From Pyropia haitanensis (taxonomy: Eukaryota > Rhodophyta > Bangiophyceae > Bangiales > Bangiaceae): a DNA stretch of 64,000 nucleotides. Where the stretch lies: positions 1,302,001 through 1,366,000 of the forward strand of contig SDUX01000001.1 in assembly GCA_008729055.1 (NCBI GenBank), given 5' to 3'. The notes under the pieces were generated by a model. That model made no database searches and was not told the origin of the DNA. It saw nothing but the letters and a program-made list of their open reading frames with translations. The first letter of the stretch is position 1, and each line of letters opens with the position of its first letter. A program made the translations under genes and the position numbers. Of the stretch, positions 20,782-33,600 are shown one piece after another.

Positions 20782-22782
20782 TTGATTCCAGGCCCTGTCA
20801 TAGGTATCACTTTTGGGATTGAGTATGATCCTGGACTCCATGCGCGCAAGCGAATATGAGGGTTGTGGCCCATTTTTGCAATGCGTACGAGTGCGCAAAT
20901 GTTTGTTCTGCAGAAGTATGAGTGTTTCATATCCATAGAAATTCGAGTGTGCAAGTTGCTCATCGATCGTTCGGATCTGGATTCTGCGTGATCACGATTG
21001 CAGGAGAGCACGCTCTTGAGAGCCGTTGTCAGCCAGAAAAAAAGCGCGCTGTTGGTGCCCTTCTCAGGAGCTCTGAAGGGGGGGGTGATGACGTGCTGCC
21101 TGAGAGCCGACAGCCGGCGAGTCTCGGGGGACAGTACGGTGACTGGACTCTCAGGGCGGCACTCGACCACTGGCGCGAAAAGGGCAGCGACGCTGCCCAT
21201 GCGATCCGCGCGCGCCACAAGGGGGGGGGGGGAGGGTCGGGGGACAGAAGCAGCTCACGTTCATCCGAACGGGACTGGGGGCGGGGGGGCTGTTGTTTCG
21301 GTCAGCGCTCGGTGGGGGGGGGGTGGCCGGGGGGGGGGGGGAGGGCCGCGGGACGTCACGCTCCCCCGGTCGCCTCTGTTCCGGTACCGGGAGGGGGGGC
21401 GGCAGACCGGCTCACCAAAGCTTGAACGGGCTCACAGAGAAAAGCTCCCACTGCAGAGCAAACCCTTACTCAGAAATGGTATTAAGTATGATCAGCTGCC
21501 GTCTCATCGACAACGTATGAGTCTGTAGGGCAAGAAAAGGGAGCTGCGTATGGGTTTGAGGACCCTTACACCTGAAAAAACACTCACTCGGCATATACGT
21601 ATGGTAGGGCCTGGTTGATTCGTTCCGATTTTGGGACTTTGTGTTTTTTAAATCCATGTAGTTTATCTTCCTGAGTCGGTTGTCCCACCGCATACACCGC
21701 GGCTCGGCGTCCGCAGGCAGGAAAAAGGGTACTCACCGTGCAGACCACGCTCCCAGGACCCCTCCGCCACGCCTCCATGACGAAAGACGTTCTCTGGGTG
21801 GTCTCCATCCCAGTCGGTGCCAAGCACAACACTTTCGGAAGCGCCCCCGCGTGCACTGCCACCTCAGCGTGCGTATCTACTCGTTGCCGTGCCGCCGCCC
21901 CGGGCGGCCTTTGATGTCTGCGCCAGCGCCAGCTCCCTTCCCCTCCCCGCCCTGGGGGGGCACCAGGAGGAGGGCCGTCAGGTGGGAGCCGCCGCCACAA
22001 ACCCCACTGCCGGCGCTGCCGGTCACCGGATGGGGCCGCCATCATCCGGAAAGCATGAAGAGATGGGTGCGCCGCAGCTCCATGCGGAACCGGCTCCCCC
22101 CCCAAATAGACTATACTGTTGCTGCCCCATATCTGCGCTTCCTACCCACCCCACCTCTCTCCTCCCCATCCTGCCCCTCCCCCTGCCGCCCCTGCTGCGC
22201 CGATGCCCCCCGTCCCGTCCCCGACCCTCACGCCACGCTCTACTCCCACCACTCATATCTCTTAGCGTCTCGGATTGACGCCTGCTGGCCCACCCGCGCT
22301 GCTGCTGCGGACACTATCCGCGGTGCGCCACCGCCGTTGCCCTGCAAGCGCCTCTCGCGCCGCCCTGCGCGGTGCTCCCGCCAGAGCGTGGTTTCAAAAG
22401 AACAAACGATGGTGGGATGGGGGGGGGGAGCTGGCAGCCGTCGCTTAGTGTACAGGGACAGCGACCGTCGAGCGACAGCGCCAGGGAGGGTCGGCGGACA
22501 TCGGGTGAGGCGCCGACCACCAGCCTGGGGGGAGGGTGGGACGAAGCGGATATGGACGGGCTTGATAGGGTGGGGCGGGGGAGGAACGGCAAGATAGTCG
22601 TGAGGGCGGGCTGGAAGGGTCGTAGCGGGAGAGAGGTGGGCGTCGGAGGAGTCGTACAGGTTGGGCGTGCCGTGGGGAGGCGGGGGGACGAGACGGGGAG
22701 GTCGACGGCCGCCGCGGAATCGGGGGAGTGCGGAGCAGCCCCAGGAATGGGGCCCCACGGGGTCAAAAACGCCGGTTTTCTT
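20782..22782. other. 3' non-coding part of element A
   Basis: About 2 kb lie between the transposase stop and the right terminus. The start is AT-richer and may be a 3' UTR. There are long G-runs around 21220-21410 and open frames without recognisable content. No second gene is supported. Confidence 0.5.
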
Positions 22783-22845
22783 GAGGATCATTTGATCCTC
22801 AGGCGAGGATCATTTGATCCTTTTTTGCGGTAGAATAGACACTAG
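22783..22845 (-). repeat. Right terminal inverted repeat of element A with two palindromes
   Basis: Two copies of GAGGATCATTTGATCC (22783-22800, with matching CTC, and 22805-22821) are spaced 22 bp start to start. The 18-bp terminus CGGTAGAATAGACACTAG follows at 22828-22845. Confidence 0.75.
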
Positions 22846-24061
22846 TGTCTATTCTACCGGGCCTGGGCATCAAATGATGCCCGGCCGGGCATCAAATGAT
22901 GCCCGAGATCCGCGACCTCGAAATCGCCCATTCCAGCGCGCCTGCATAGATAAATCGTTGTCTCGGTGCCTACGGATGAAGCGTTTTTTGCCTTTCTGTC
23001 CTCTTGCAAGCGTATGCGGCACTTTCACCAAGCGCTCGCTGACGGTCCAGTTTCCTTGCACCTCTCGGAAGGTCCTTCGGGAGTTTATTTTCTGCTGGGG
23101 GTGTTCTGGTCTCGTGGATAGGGGCCTACAAAGAGGCCCTCACAGCGTCACGGATCCCAGTGAGAGCACAACCAACCGCTCCACCCCCACGCCCTGACAC
23201 CTGTTCGGGAATTTTTTTTGTTCTACGACGACGCCACGGCCGTCTCGACTTCGGGCGGACTCTCGATAGCCTACAATCTATGCAGAGCGGTCTCGTTCCG
23301 TGCCCACCCACCGCCCGCCGAGCGGCGGCGTGGCGCGCCAAATGCACGCCTACTCCGGAAAAAGGCGCGCGTCACCACAACCCAGCACTCCCCGCGTCCC
23401 TCCAGGCCTACTGCCGGACGTACGCACACGCGCACAAGCCCCCAAGCTCCACCTCTTCTTCCGTCAGAATCGCCCGTCCGTCCGTCGGTCTCGGGGGAAC
23501 AACAGGAGGTCGGGGGGCGGGGCAGGTGAGACGGGTGCCGCTGGCGCTATTCGCGCAGAGCAGACTCACTTTAGACGAGACGATGGAAGAAGTACAGGTG
23601 GGGTGGAGGTGGGGGTGACACGAGGCGTCCTCACCGTCGCTGCCATTGCCGTGTTCGCGCTCATCAGCCAGCAGTCAGTGCAAGGGGCTGTTTTGGCCTC
23701 CACCCACACTCACCAGGGTGGCGTGAGCGGCAGAAAAGGTGGTTCCCTTGCTTGCCCAGGATGCTCCCAAGCCTCTCGCGTACAGACAGAGGCCAAGCGT
23801 GCTGTGGTTGGGGCCCTCCTCGAGAGAGTGCTGAACAAGGCACCTGGAGCGCGGGCGCGCGCGGGAAAACCCGTGCCACTCGAGTCAGCCCCAGGCTTGG
23901 ATGCACATGAGTTGCCCCAAGGACAAACACGCCGCGCTGAGTCCGAATCTGCAGTCAAAACTGGCCGCAGAGGTCGGGAACACACCGTAAACACAAGATG
24001 AAAATGGGCATCAAATGATGCCCAGGGCATCAAATGATGCCCACGGTAGAATAGACACTAG
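22842..24061. mobile_element. Non-autonomous DNA element B sharing termini with element A
   Basis: The element starts CTAGTGTCTATTCTACCG (22842-22859) and ends with its reverse complement (24044-24061). Each end is followed inward by two copies of the palindrome GGGCATCAAATGATGCCC (22865-22882, 22887-22904; 24006-24023, 24025-24042). No transposase is encoded in its 1.2 kb. It abuts element A and shares the CTAG, so the two termini form a 32-bp perfect palindrome at 22828-22859. It was probably moved in trans by a transposase related to that of A; this is inference. Confidence 0.72.
23583..24001 (+). other. Open frame with hydrophobic segment inside element B
   Basis: Within a 233-codon open frame, the part from about 23610 includes a signal-like hydrophobic stretch (GVLTVAAIAVFALISQQSVQG), a CPGC motif and a charged tail. 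It ends just before the right palindromes. It could be a captured host exon or chance. No family is recognised. Confidence 0.15.
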
Positions 24062-24530
24062 GGCACGAAACGACCCCCTCCTGGCGATGCCTGCGGCGGC
24101 CGACCGCCGATTTGGCCGCAGCCGGTGAGGTTTCGCGCGCACACGTGGTGAAAGTTCTTAAATGGATGAAATAGCGTTTATGACGGTTGCGCAAAGTGCA
24201 ACCCCTCCTCCCCCCCCACACCCCCCCCACCGCCCCAAAGTACCGGGTGGTAAACCAACCCAGCATTTACACGAGTGGCACACAATTACAACCAGTCTGC
24301 AATAGAGCCAGATTGTGATGCAGCCGATGTAGCCCCCCACCCCCAAAGAAACGAAACAATAAACACATAAACAACACCCCCAAGAAAAAAGAAGAGAAGC
24401 AACAAACCCCACAAAGAACAGAAAAAACAAACCAACCACAGAGGCGGGCGCAGCAGCAGCGGCAGTTCAGAGAGTCACCCTCTCGCCCCGCCCGCTCCGC
24501 CGCGCGCGCGCTGTCCACGGCGGGGCGCGC
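24062..24530. other. Intergenic region and probable 3' UTR of the TRRAP-like gene
   Basis: From about 24290 to 24450 the plus strand is A/C-rich, so the minus-strand transcript is T/G-rich (TTTGTTGCTTCTC, TTGTTTATGTG), in sharp contrast to the GC-rich surroundings. This is the expected place of the 3' end of the minus-strand gene. No canonical AATAAA is seen on the coding strand. Confidence 0.45.
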
Positions 24531-27500
24531 CTAGAACCAGGCGTGCCAGCTCGACACCATCTGGGACAGCGCCGCGTCCGACTGCGCCAGCCGCAGCAGC
24601 GCGTGCACGTGGTACGCGACGCCGTCGGTGATGGCCGGGCCCGTCGACGGCCGCAGCCGGCCAAACACCATCCGCACGCTCTCCTGGAGGCGCTCCTCAA
24701 TCAGGTCAAACTCGGAGATGGCCGTCACCGCGCCGGGGGACAGGGGGGCGACGGCCGCACCGCCGCCGCCGCCGCCGGCCGCCGCCGCCGCGATGGGCGC
24801 CCGCGACGCCGCCGCGGAGGCAGCGGCGGCGGCGGCGGCGGCAGCGGCAGCGGCAGGGGTGGCCGCCCCGGGCGTGCCGGGCGTGCCGGGCGTGCCCGGC
24901 GTACCCCCCGCGGCGGCTCCGCCGCCGCCGGCGGGCGCCGCCGCCCCCGCGGCGGCCGCGGCGGCGGCCCGCGCGGCGGCCGCCGCGGACGCGGCCGATA
25001 GCGCTGCGGCGCGCGTCTGCGACGCGGCCCATATGGACAGCTCGTCCCGCACGACCGCGTGGAGGTACACGTCGAGCAGCTCGTCGTTGCTGTGAAGCGC
25101 CGCCACCGTCGCGGCCATCCCCCCAAACAGCGCCCCGTTGACGCCCGTGGAGCCGAGGAAGGCGATCATGTTGCGGGTGAGCCGGAACGGCACCGTCTCG
25201 TCGCACTCGAGCAGCCCCCGCGCCGACACCAGCGGCCGCATGTGGCCGTGCACGACCGCGCCCGACGTCCACGAGAAGGACAGGTTCTGGGGGCGCCGCG
25301 CGCCCACCACCAGCGCGTGGCTGACGATGCTCGCAATGCCGAGCGTCTCGGCAAACCGCTTTTTGAACGCAAACAGCTCGGCGGGGCTCGCAATCGAGCC
25401 CCCGATAAACGCCGACAGGCACGTGACGGGCACCTGCCGGCAGACCTCGACATACGCATTGCGGCGGGCGGCGGTGGCCTCCTCGCGGCTCGCGCCGACG
25501 GGCACCGTGCACAGCCGCCGGAACGCAACGAGCGGGTCGTCCATCGCGCCGCCCTGCGCCTCGCAGTGCCGCTCGAGCGCCTCGGATAGGCTGCACAGCG
25601 GCACGTTGTCTGACACGAGGCGCGTGTGGTAGCCCGTCGGCACGAGCACCGGCACGTGCAGGGCGAGCCGCCGCCGCCGCGCCTCGGGGTGGGTGGACAG
25701 GAAGGAGGCGTTGAAGAGGCGGCACAGCTGCGCCGACCGCTCCTCCTGCCGCTGGCACACCGCGTTGACCGACGTCTCGAGGACGAACCGGTACTGCTTG
25801 CCGTCATTGCCGTGGAGCGTCAGCCCGCGCGACGCGACCGAGTGCCGCCGCACGACACGGACGCACGCGCCAAAGCGCTCGATTTTGACGTGCCGGTCGG
25901 GCGACGGCTCCGTCGCGATGGCCATCAGGTACTGGCCGGGCACGTCCACCTCGGACTCGTGCAGATCCATCAGGTGCCGGGAGAGGAGCTCCAGGTTGCG
26001 CTCCTCGGGCATCGAGTCGACGCGCCGCTGGAACACATTCTTCCACCGCCGCAGCCGCGCGATAAACGGCTCGATCTGGGTCGGAAAGTCCGTCGCGGTC
26101 TGCGGCGCGAGCTCCGCCTCAAACGCCGCCTTGAGGTCCGAGATGGACGCCTGCACCCGCCCCGCCGACGCCGCGGGCCCGCCGACGCGGCCGCCGCTGT
26201 GGCCGCCGCCGGCGCCGGCGCCGCCGGCGCCGGCGCCGCCGGCAGCACCGCCCTTGGCGTCAGGCGGCCGCGTCGCAAAGCACATGCGGGACACCTCCTC
26301 CAGCGCCGCCCGCAGCGACTGCTGCACGTCGCTGCCCGACGAGGTGGACAGCTGGTAGCAGCGGTGGAGCAGCGCGTTCATCAGGCCCAGCAGCTGCTCC
26401 TCCTGCTGCGGCTTGGTCCGCTGCGCAAGGTCCTGCGCCACCCGCTCCATCTCCACGTACAGCGGGTGGAAGGCCTGCACGAGGATGGCCATCACCGTGT
26501 CGCCGTGCTCGTGCGCCGACGTGGAGAGGACGTCGCGGGTGCGGCCGCCGCCCGCCCGCGACGGGGGGGGCGTCGGCTTTGGTGGTTTGACGTCGCCGGC
26601 GGCGGCGGCACCCCCGCCAGCGGCGCCCGGGGCGGACGCCGCCGGCGGCTTGGACCGGTTGGGCAGCGGCGGCGCGCCCGGCCGCCCCTGCTGGTGGTGC
26701 TGCGGCGGTGGTGGCTGGCCCGCCTGCCCCCCCGCCCCCTGCTCCTTGTCCGCCGACCGCCGCTGCTGTGGCGACGAGTCCAAGCTGTGCTGCGCCTGCG
26801 CGGCAGACGCGGCGGCAACGGCCGCCGCGGCAGCCGTGTGCGACCGCTGTGCCTCCTTAAACGCCTCGAGCGTGCGCTCGTACATCCGCCGCGCCTTGTG
26901 GAGCTCCACGAGCACCGCCTGCGCTTTCGCCGCCAGCGCCGACTTGCTGGGCTCCGTCGTCGCCGCCGCCGCCGACGCGCGAACCGTGTGGTACACCTTG
27001 TCCAGGCTGCCGACGCGGCTCTTGGCCTGCAGCGCCACGCCCTGTACCGACTGCATGTGCTTGGACGCCTGTGTCAGTTGCATCTGCGCCGACGCCTCGG
27101 CGGGCAGCACCGCGACCGTGTTGGGGCGCGCCGCTTTGAGCGCGTCGTAGGTGAGGTTCCGCGTCGGCCGGTCAATGGCAAAGCGCTCCTCGAGGAAGGA
27201 GCGGAGGAGGAAGAAGAGCGCCTGCGGGTAGGTCTGCGCCATGCGCGAGAGGATCAGCTGCGCCTGGGCGGCCTCGGCGCGGGCGAGCATCGGAACGAGC
27301 TGCTGGAGCCAGGGGAGCCACACCCACATGGGCAGCTGCGGCACCATCACCGCAAAGACGCCCTCCACCCCAATCCCCGTCGACGGGCTGTACGCGGGCT
27401 TGCGGCCGCCGTCCGCGCCGGCGGTAGCGGCGGGCGGCGCGCCGCTGTGCGGGGGGGGTGACGTCCATACCACCGGCGACGCCGGCCGGTGGCGACGCAG

Positions 27501-30500
27501 CCGCACGATCACGTCCACGCTGAGCAGCCGCAGTGCGCGGGGGAGGAAGGTGCGCGCCTTGCGGGAGCCAAACCGGACGGCGGCCAGGTAGCAGTTGGCT
27601 GCCGCCTCGCGCCACTGGAGCTCTTGCTCCAGGCTCTCGGCCGATGATGACGCTACTGCCGCCGCGGCGCGCGGGTCGGCGGCCGGCAGCCCGGGGGTGC
27701 CGAGCGGCCGAGGGCCACCGGCAGGGCCGGGCGTGTCGGGCGCGCCGGCCGCGGCGGCTCCACCCGCCGACGGCGCGCCGGCAGCTGTGGAAGGGGTGGC
27801 CGCCGCAGCCGCGGCGGCGCCCGCAATCGCCGCGGCCTCGTGGAGCTTGTCACATTGGCGGGCCCAGGCGAGCCACGCAGAGCCAACGTCCTCGCTCTGC
27901 GCCAGCGCCGTCGCGTACTGCATGTTGACCGTCGACACGGGGTGGTGGAGGGCATCAAACAGGCGCCCCTTGAGCGTAAACAGCTGTGCCTTTTGGCGGT
28001 CGTTGAACATGTCCATGTTGGTGCCGTTGAGCTGGGACAGCCCCACGTGGAACGCGTTGCCCCCATACTCCCGCGGTGACGCGAGGAACGCCTTGGCCGT
28101 CTCCTTGGTCTTGACAAAGTACTCATTGAGCTCCATCGTCTGGAACGGGTAGAGCCGCTGGAGCGCGTGAATGGCCACCTCGGGCAGGTTCTGCTTGCGC
28201 AGCGCCCGCGCGTAGCGGTGCACGTTGGCGGCCGTCTCGTTCACGCCAATCACCAACGCCTGCTGCGACACGTCCGAGCGGCCGCCCGCCGACGCGGCCG
28301 AGTCCTTCATCGCCTGCAGCACGTTGACCACCACCTGGTGCATGTGGTTGCGCCACGTCAGCAGGTCGTTCCACACCGAGGGGCTCTCAAAGTCATTGGG
28401 CAGCCGGTCTCGCCAGCCCGCCAGGATGACCCGCACGTTTTCCACCCGCGCGTCCATGGACAAGACGCCCGCCATGGGTGCGCCCGCGGCCAAGGGACCG
28501 CCCCTGCCGGCGCCACCCCCGCCGGCGCCACTGACAGCACCGCCGCCGCCGCCAACACCGCCCGCGCCATGAGAGGCTGGCCCGCTGCTGCCGCCCGCGC
28601 CCCCTGAGCCGCCCGCGGTGGCGCCAGAGGAGATGGCGTTGAGCTCTGCCAGAATCCGCACCGACTCTTGCAGCTCGACCAGCTGCTGGAAATGGGTCAG
28701 CGACGGCGACACGGAGCACCAGCCCGCCGATTCGGGCACGCTCGCCAGCCGCTCGAGGGCGCGCTGGAAGCCGACCAAAATGACCTGCTCGGCCGCCTCG
28801 AGCTTGTTCTCCTGCAGGTTCTTGTACGCCTCATACATCTTGAGCTGCAGCGAGTCCTCCACCGGGTGCGTGTGCAGCAGCTCCTTGAGGCTGGACCAGT
28901 CGGGAATGCGCCACACGCAGTCGTGGAGCAGCTCCGTCGACATGACCGTCCGGGAGTACTCGGTGAGTGTGTCCCACTTGCTCAGCTGCTTGGCACAGAC
29001 GATGCTTCGCTCCTGCCACAGGCACATCTCCGCCTGCACCTCCGCGCCGGCCATCCCGCCCAGGCTGTACTGCCCAATCATGGCCTGCCCCCGCGCCATG
29101 ACGTCGCAGTACACGTCCTGCGCTTCCGCCCACTCGCCACGCTGCTCCAGCTCCAGCGCGATGACCGTCTTGGGGTTGGACGCACGCAGCTTCCACTGCG
29201 CGGCGAGGCAGTCAAACTCGCCGAGCCCATGGTAGAGCGCTGCGAGCGCGTCCTGCGTGCTCTCCAGCTCCTTGGCCAGCTCCACCCGCCCGCGACCGAC
29301 CACCTCTGCCGACAGCGACGCGATGCGCGCTTCCAGCATTGGCGCCACCGCGTGCCACGCGTTCCACCGCCGCGCCACGTGCAGCAGCACCGCCGGGTGG
29401 AGGACCGGCCCGTCGGGGCCGCACGCGGCGGCGCCCTCGAGCAGCACCTGCACCACGTTGCGGCGCCACGACGCCTGCGCCAGGTGGTACTCTTTCACGA
29501 CGAGCTCCCCGAGCGCCGCCTCCACCGCCGTCCGCTCCTGCTCCGTCGCCGACGCCCACAGCTGCGGGAAGAGGCGCACCCACAGCCGGTGCGCGAGGGA
29601 CGAGTCGAGGTGGGTCAGCTCGCGCAGCGACGACGCGACCGACCCGGACGTGGCGAGCGACAGCTCCTCGGCGAGTGACCGCACCCGCCGCCGGCGGCGG
29701 CTTGCGTCCCCGCCGCCCGCCGCGACCGTCCGCTGGTAGATGCGGCGGAGCTCCTCCTCCTCCACCGACGTGCGGCCGAGCGCGACAAACTCCTCGGGCG
29801 GCGGCCCCGCGGCGCCCGCCCCCGCGGGCGCCGTCAGCCGGATGGCCGGGAACCGCGCGAGCGACGCGTCCGCCACGAGCGGCGACGGCTCGAGGACGAC
29901 CGCGAGGAGCAGGTCCAGCGCCTGGCGGATCCAAAACGAGTCGGACAGCGGCTCCCAGTCCTGCTTGGCCAGGATGTACAGCAGCCGCTCCAGCGGCCGC
30001 GACGGCATCGTCGCGGTGAAGAGCGCGAAAAAGCGCCGTCGCGTTGGCACGTCGGTCGAGCGGAGGCCGTCGAGGAAGAGGCGCTCGGTCTTGCCCGGCA
30101 GCAGCTCGATGCGGTTCTGGCGGCCCGCCTCGCCCGCAAACAGTCGGTACACCAGGTCCAGCACCGACGCTTGCAGCCGGCGGGAGCCAGACCCGCCGAC
30201 GCGGTCCAGCGACACGAGCTTCATCAGCAGGCTGACCTTTTCTTTGGTGGACACCACCTCCTTGGGCGCCTCCTTGCGCGCGGCATCGGCTGCCGGCGCC
30301 GCCGCCGCCGCGCTGGCGGGGGAAGCACCGGTGGCGCGCGCCGGCGGCGCGCCCGCGGCATCAGCCGGTGCGCCGGCTGCCACCGCGGCCGCCGGCAGCA
30401 CCCACGTGCCGACCAGGCGCACCGCCTCGATGAGCACCGGCACGTGGTGGCAGCGCTCGAGCAGCAGGGTGGTAAAGATCTGAAAGAACGCGCGCCGCCG

Positions 30501-30627
30501 CTCGTAGCTCATCACGCTCAGGTCGTTGCCGAGCAGGTTGAGACACAGCATCAGCGGCTTGCCGTCCATGCTCACGTCCCCGCCGTTGCTGCCGCCGCCG
30601 CCGCCGCCGCCCCCCCCACCGGGCAGC

Positions 30628-30658
<31 letters not shown>

Positions 30659-33600
30659 GGCCGGGCCCGTACTCCTTGGCCGCGTGGTGTACCGAGATGA
30701 TCTCGAGCGTCAGCCGGTGGAGCGCCCGCACCAGCGGGTCAATGTACCGCCGCAGCGCCGACGGCCGCACGTTGACGACCGCGCGCAGCACCACCAGCGC
30801 ATTGTACTGCTGCACCGTGTCGGACGTGCGGAGGCACCGGTCGAGCACCGTGTCGACGGTCGTATACACCAGCGCCATATCGGTTGACGGCGCCGCCTGC
30901 CCGCCACCACCCCCACCCCCAGCCGCCGCGGGGGTACCCCCCTTGTCGCCTCCGCCGCCGCCCGCCGCCTTGGCCGCCGCCGCCGCGGCCGCGTCGGCGG
31001 CGGCAGCCGCCGCCACCGGCGGGTCCTCCGGCGGCGACACGACGAGCAGCCGCGCGAGGAGCTGCGCAAACATTGCCGCCGCCCGCGGCGACCGCTCCTC
31101 CAGCGACGGGGACACCATCGCGCGCAGCGCGGCCGCGTTGGCGCGCGTAAACGCCGCGCCCTGCCGGCGGAGGAGAACGAGGGCGAGCTCCAGGGCGGTC
31201 GCCAGCGCCGCCGCCTGCGCCGCCGCCCGCTCGCTGTTCAGCGGCGTCGAGCCGCCCGCGCCGCCGCCCGAAGAGCCGCCGGCAGCGCCCCCGCCGGGCC
31301 GGCCGCCACCTCCGCTGCCGCCGCCCCCGTCGGCCGCGCTGTTGGCGGCTGACCCAGACCCCCCCCCCGCACTTCCCCGAGACTGGGACCCCCCAGCGCC
31401 GCGGCCGCCGCCGCTGCCGCCGCCGCTCCCGGCCGACGGCGTCGCGGACGAGCCACCCCCCCCCCGCGTGTCCGGCGCGTTGGCGTCGAGGATCTTTTCC
31501 AGGTACATCAGCCGCACAGACACGCCCGGCCACACGCCCAGCGCCTTGTCAATGAGGCCGAGGCAGCGGCGGGTGAGGACTTTCCGCTCCCGCGCCTCGT
31601 TGTTGGTAAACGCGACGCGCGCGAGGAAGTTGACGACCATTTCGGTCATGGCGGGGGTGGGGCGGAACTCGTCGGCGTTTTCCGCGCGCGCTGCGGCGGC
31701 CGCCGCCGCTGCCGCCGCGGCGGCCGCCGCGGCCGGCTTCCCGGCGGCCGCCACGTCCGCACCGGCCGCCGCAGACTCCCCTGCGGTCGCGGCTGTGCCA
31801 GCTGCGCCCGCCGTGCCCGCCGCGGCGGCGGACCCAGCACCGACGCCCCCGCCGCCGCCGGCCGGCACGACCGCGCCCGCCTCCCCCCGCGCCAGCTGCG
31901 CCGGGCGCCCCCCCCCCGACTCGGCCTCCACGTCGGCGGGCCGCGCGCGCTTGCGCGACGCGGCCATCCGATCAATGTCCCACGAGATGACCAGGTCCGC
32001 CAGGTCCACCGCGAGCCGCCGGTACTCTGGGAGCGACGCGGACGAGCTGGCGCTCATCCGGCTCAGCAGGTTGACCATAATCGGCACAAACTGCGCGCGG
32101 GCGGCGTAAAAAGAGGACGAGTGCCGCACGATGAGCTGCCAGATGTGCACCAGGTGGGGAAGTGAGTGGCCCTCCTCCAGCAGGATTTTTTTCGTGTACC
32201 GGATCCAGATGGGGTACTTGTGGTCGACAGGGTTGTGTACCAGCCGCTTCGGCAGTGCGGGCGTCAGGATGTCCAGCGCCTGGCGCACTAGTGCGCGGCC
32301 GTCCTGCTGGCACGCCCGCAGCAGCGCCACGTATACCTGCAGGATGATCTTGTCGGGCGCCTGGTACGCCTCGATGAAGCGGGAGACGTTGACAAACGCC
32401 CACTGCTTGGCGACCGAGTCCTCCCGCTTCAGGTGGTTCCACCCAAACTTGATCACCTCCTTGCGGTAGCGGCTCAGCTCGACGGGCATGTACTTGAGGA
32501 GGAGCGTCGCCAGCTGCAGCAGCTCCGCGCTCAGCGGCTCGTCGTGGACGCGGAGCACCTCGTCGGGCTGGTCCAGCAGCTCCCGCATGATGCGGTCAAT
32601 CATGTCGCTGTCCAGCACGTCGTCCGACTCCATCTTGGCCACCGTCGGGGCACCCTCGGCAGCGGTCGCCACCTCGGTCGGCAGCGGGCCGGGCGTGCCC
32701 GGCACAGCGGCCGCCGCGGAGACCGGGGGTCCCGCACCAGCCGCGGCGCCGGCGGTGCCAGCCGGTGCGGCCGGCGCTGCAGGTACAGGAGCCGCACCCG
32801 GTGCAGCCTGACCGGCGGGAGCAACAGCCGAAGGCGCCGCAGCCGCGGCGCCAGGCACGGCCGGACCGGTTGCCGCGGCGGTCGCGACGGCGCCCGCCGC
32901 AGCAGGTGCCGCTGCTGCAGGCGTGGCGCCAGCCGCCGCGCCGGCCGCAGCCGCTGGCAACGGAGCCCCTGCCCGCGCCGCCGCAGCACCCGCAGCGGGC
33001 GCGGCGGGCGGTGCCTGCTGCGGCGTGGCAGCCGCCGGACCGGACACGGCGGCCGCTGGCGCGGCCGCGCTGCCTCCGGCCGTTGGCGCTGCCGCCGCGG
33101 GGACGCCCGGCGGCGGGGCGCCCCGCGTACCCCCCCCATCCTTGTTCGCACCAGCAGCCGCCGCGCCCCCCCCCGCGGCAGCCCGCCGGCGGTCCCGCTC
33201 GGCGCTCCGTGCGCTGAGGTGCTTCTCCAGCATGGGCGTCACCAGCAGCTGCAGCGCGTGCACCTTGTGCTCCTGGGACACGTTGGGCATGGCGAAGAAC
33301 TTGAGGAAGTATACCATGATGGCGCGCTTGTACGGCGCCGCGTAGCGGTCGCCGACAACGTCGGTGTAGAACTCGCGCACAAACGTAAAGTCGGACAGCG
33401 TGCGGACGGAAAAGATGGAGAGCAGCGCAAAGAGGACCTCCACCGCCTCGGGGTGCGCGCGCACGTACGTGAGCAACAGGGACGCGAGGATGCGCGACTC
33501 TTGGAGGTGCTCCAGCGGCAGCGACTGCTCCAGCGCCAGCCGCTCCCGCCGGCCGGGCGAGCGCCACACATCCAGCAGGCACCAATAAACGGAGGGGGTT

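Larger units (their letters stand above)
3080..22845 (+). mobile_element. piggyBac-like DNA transposon A, split by nested gypsy elements
   Basis: The left end at 3080-3097 reads CTAGTGTCTATTCTACCG. The exact reverse complement closes the element at 22828-22845. Inside each end lie two copies of a palindromic motif based on GGATCAAATGATCC (left about 3101-3133, right 22783-22821). The interior holds a piggyBac-family transposase (18252-20781) with its apparent promoter and first codons at 3371-3503. Subtracting the 14.7 kb retroelement nest and one target repeat leaves about 5.0 kb, a plausible autonomous size. The junction sequence is CTAG at both ends rather than the TTAA typical of piggyBac. 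The target duplication could be CTAG or only TA, because CTAG is itself palindromic. It is not proved that these termini belong to the same element as the transposase. Confidence 0.68.

Noticed and set aside
19210..20898. A 562-codon minus-strand frame opposite the transposase
   Set aside because: Antisense shadow of a GC-rich coding region; the plus strand has the catalytic motifs.
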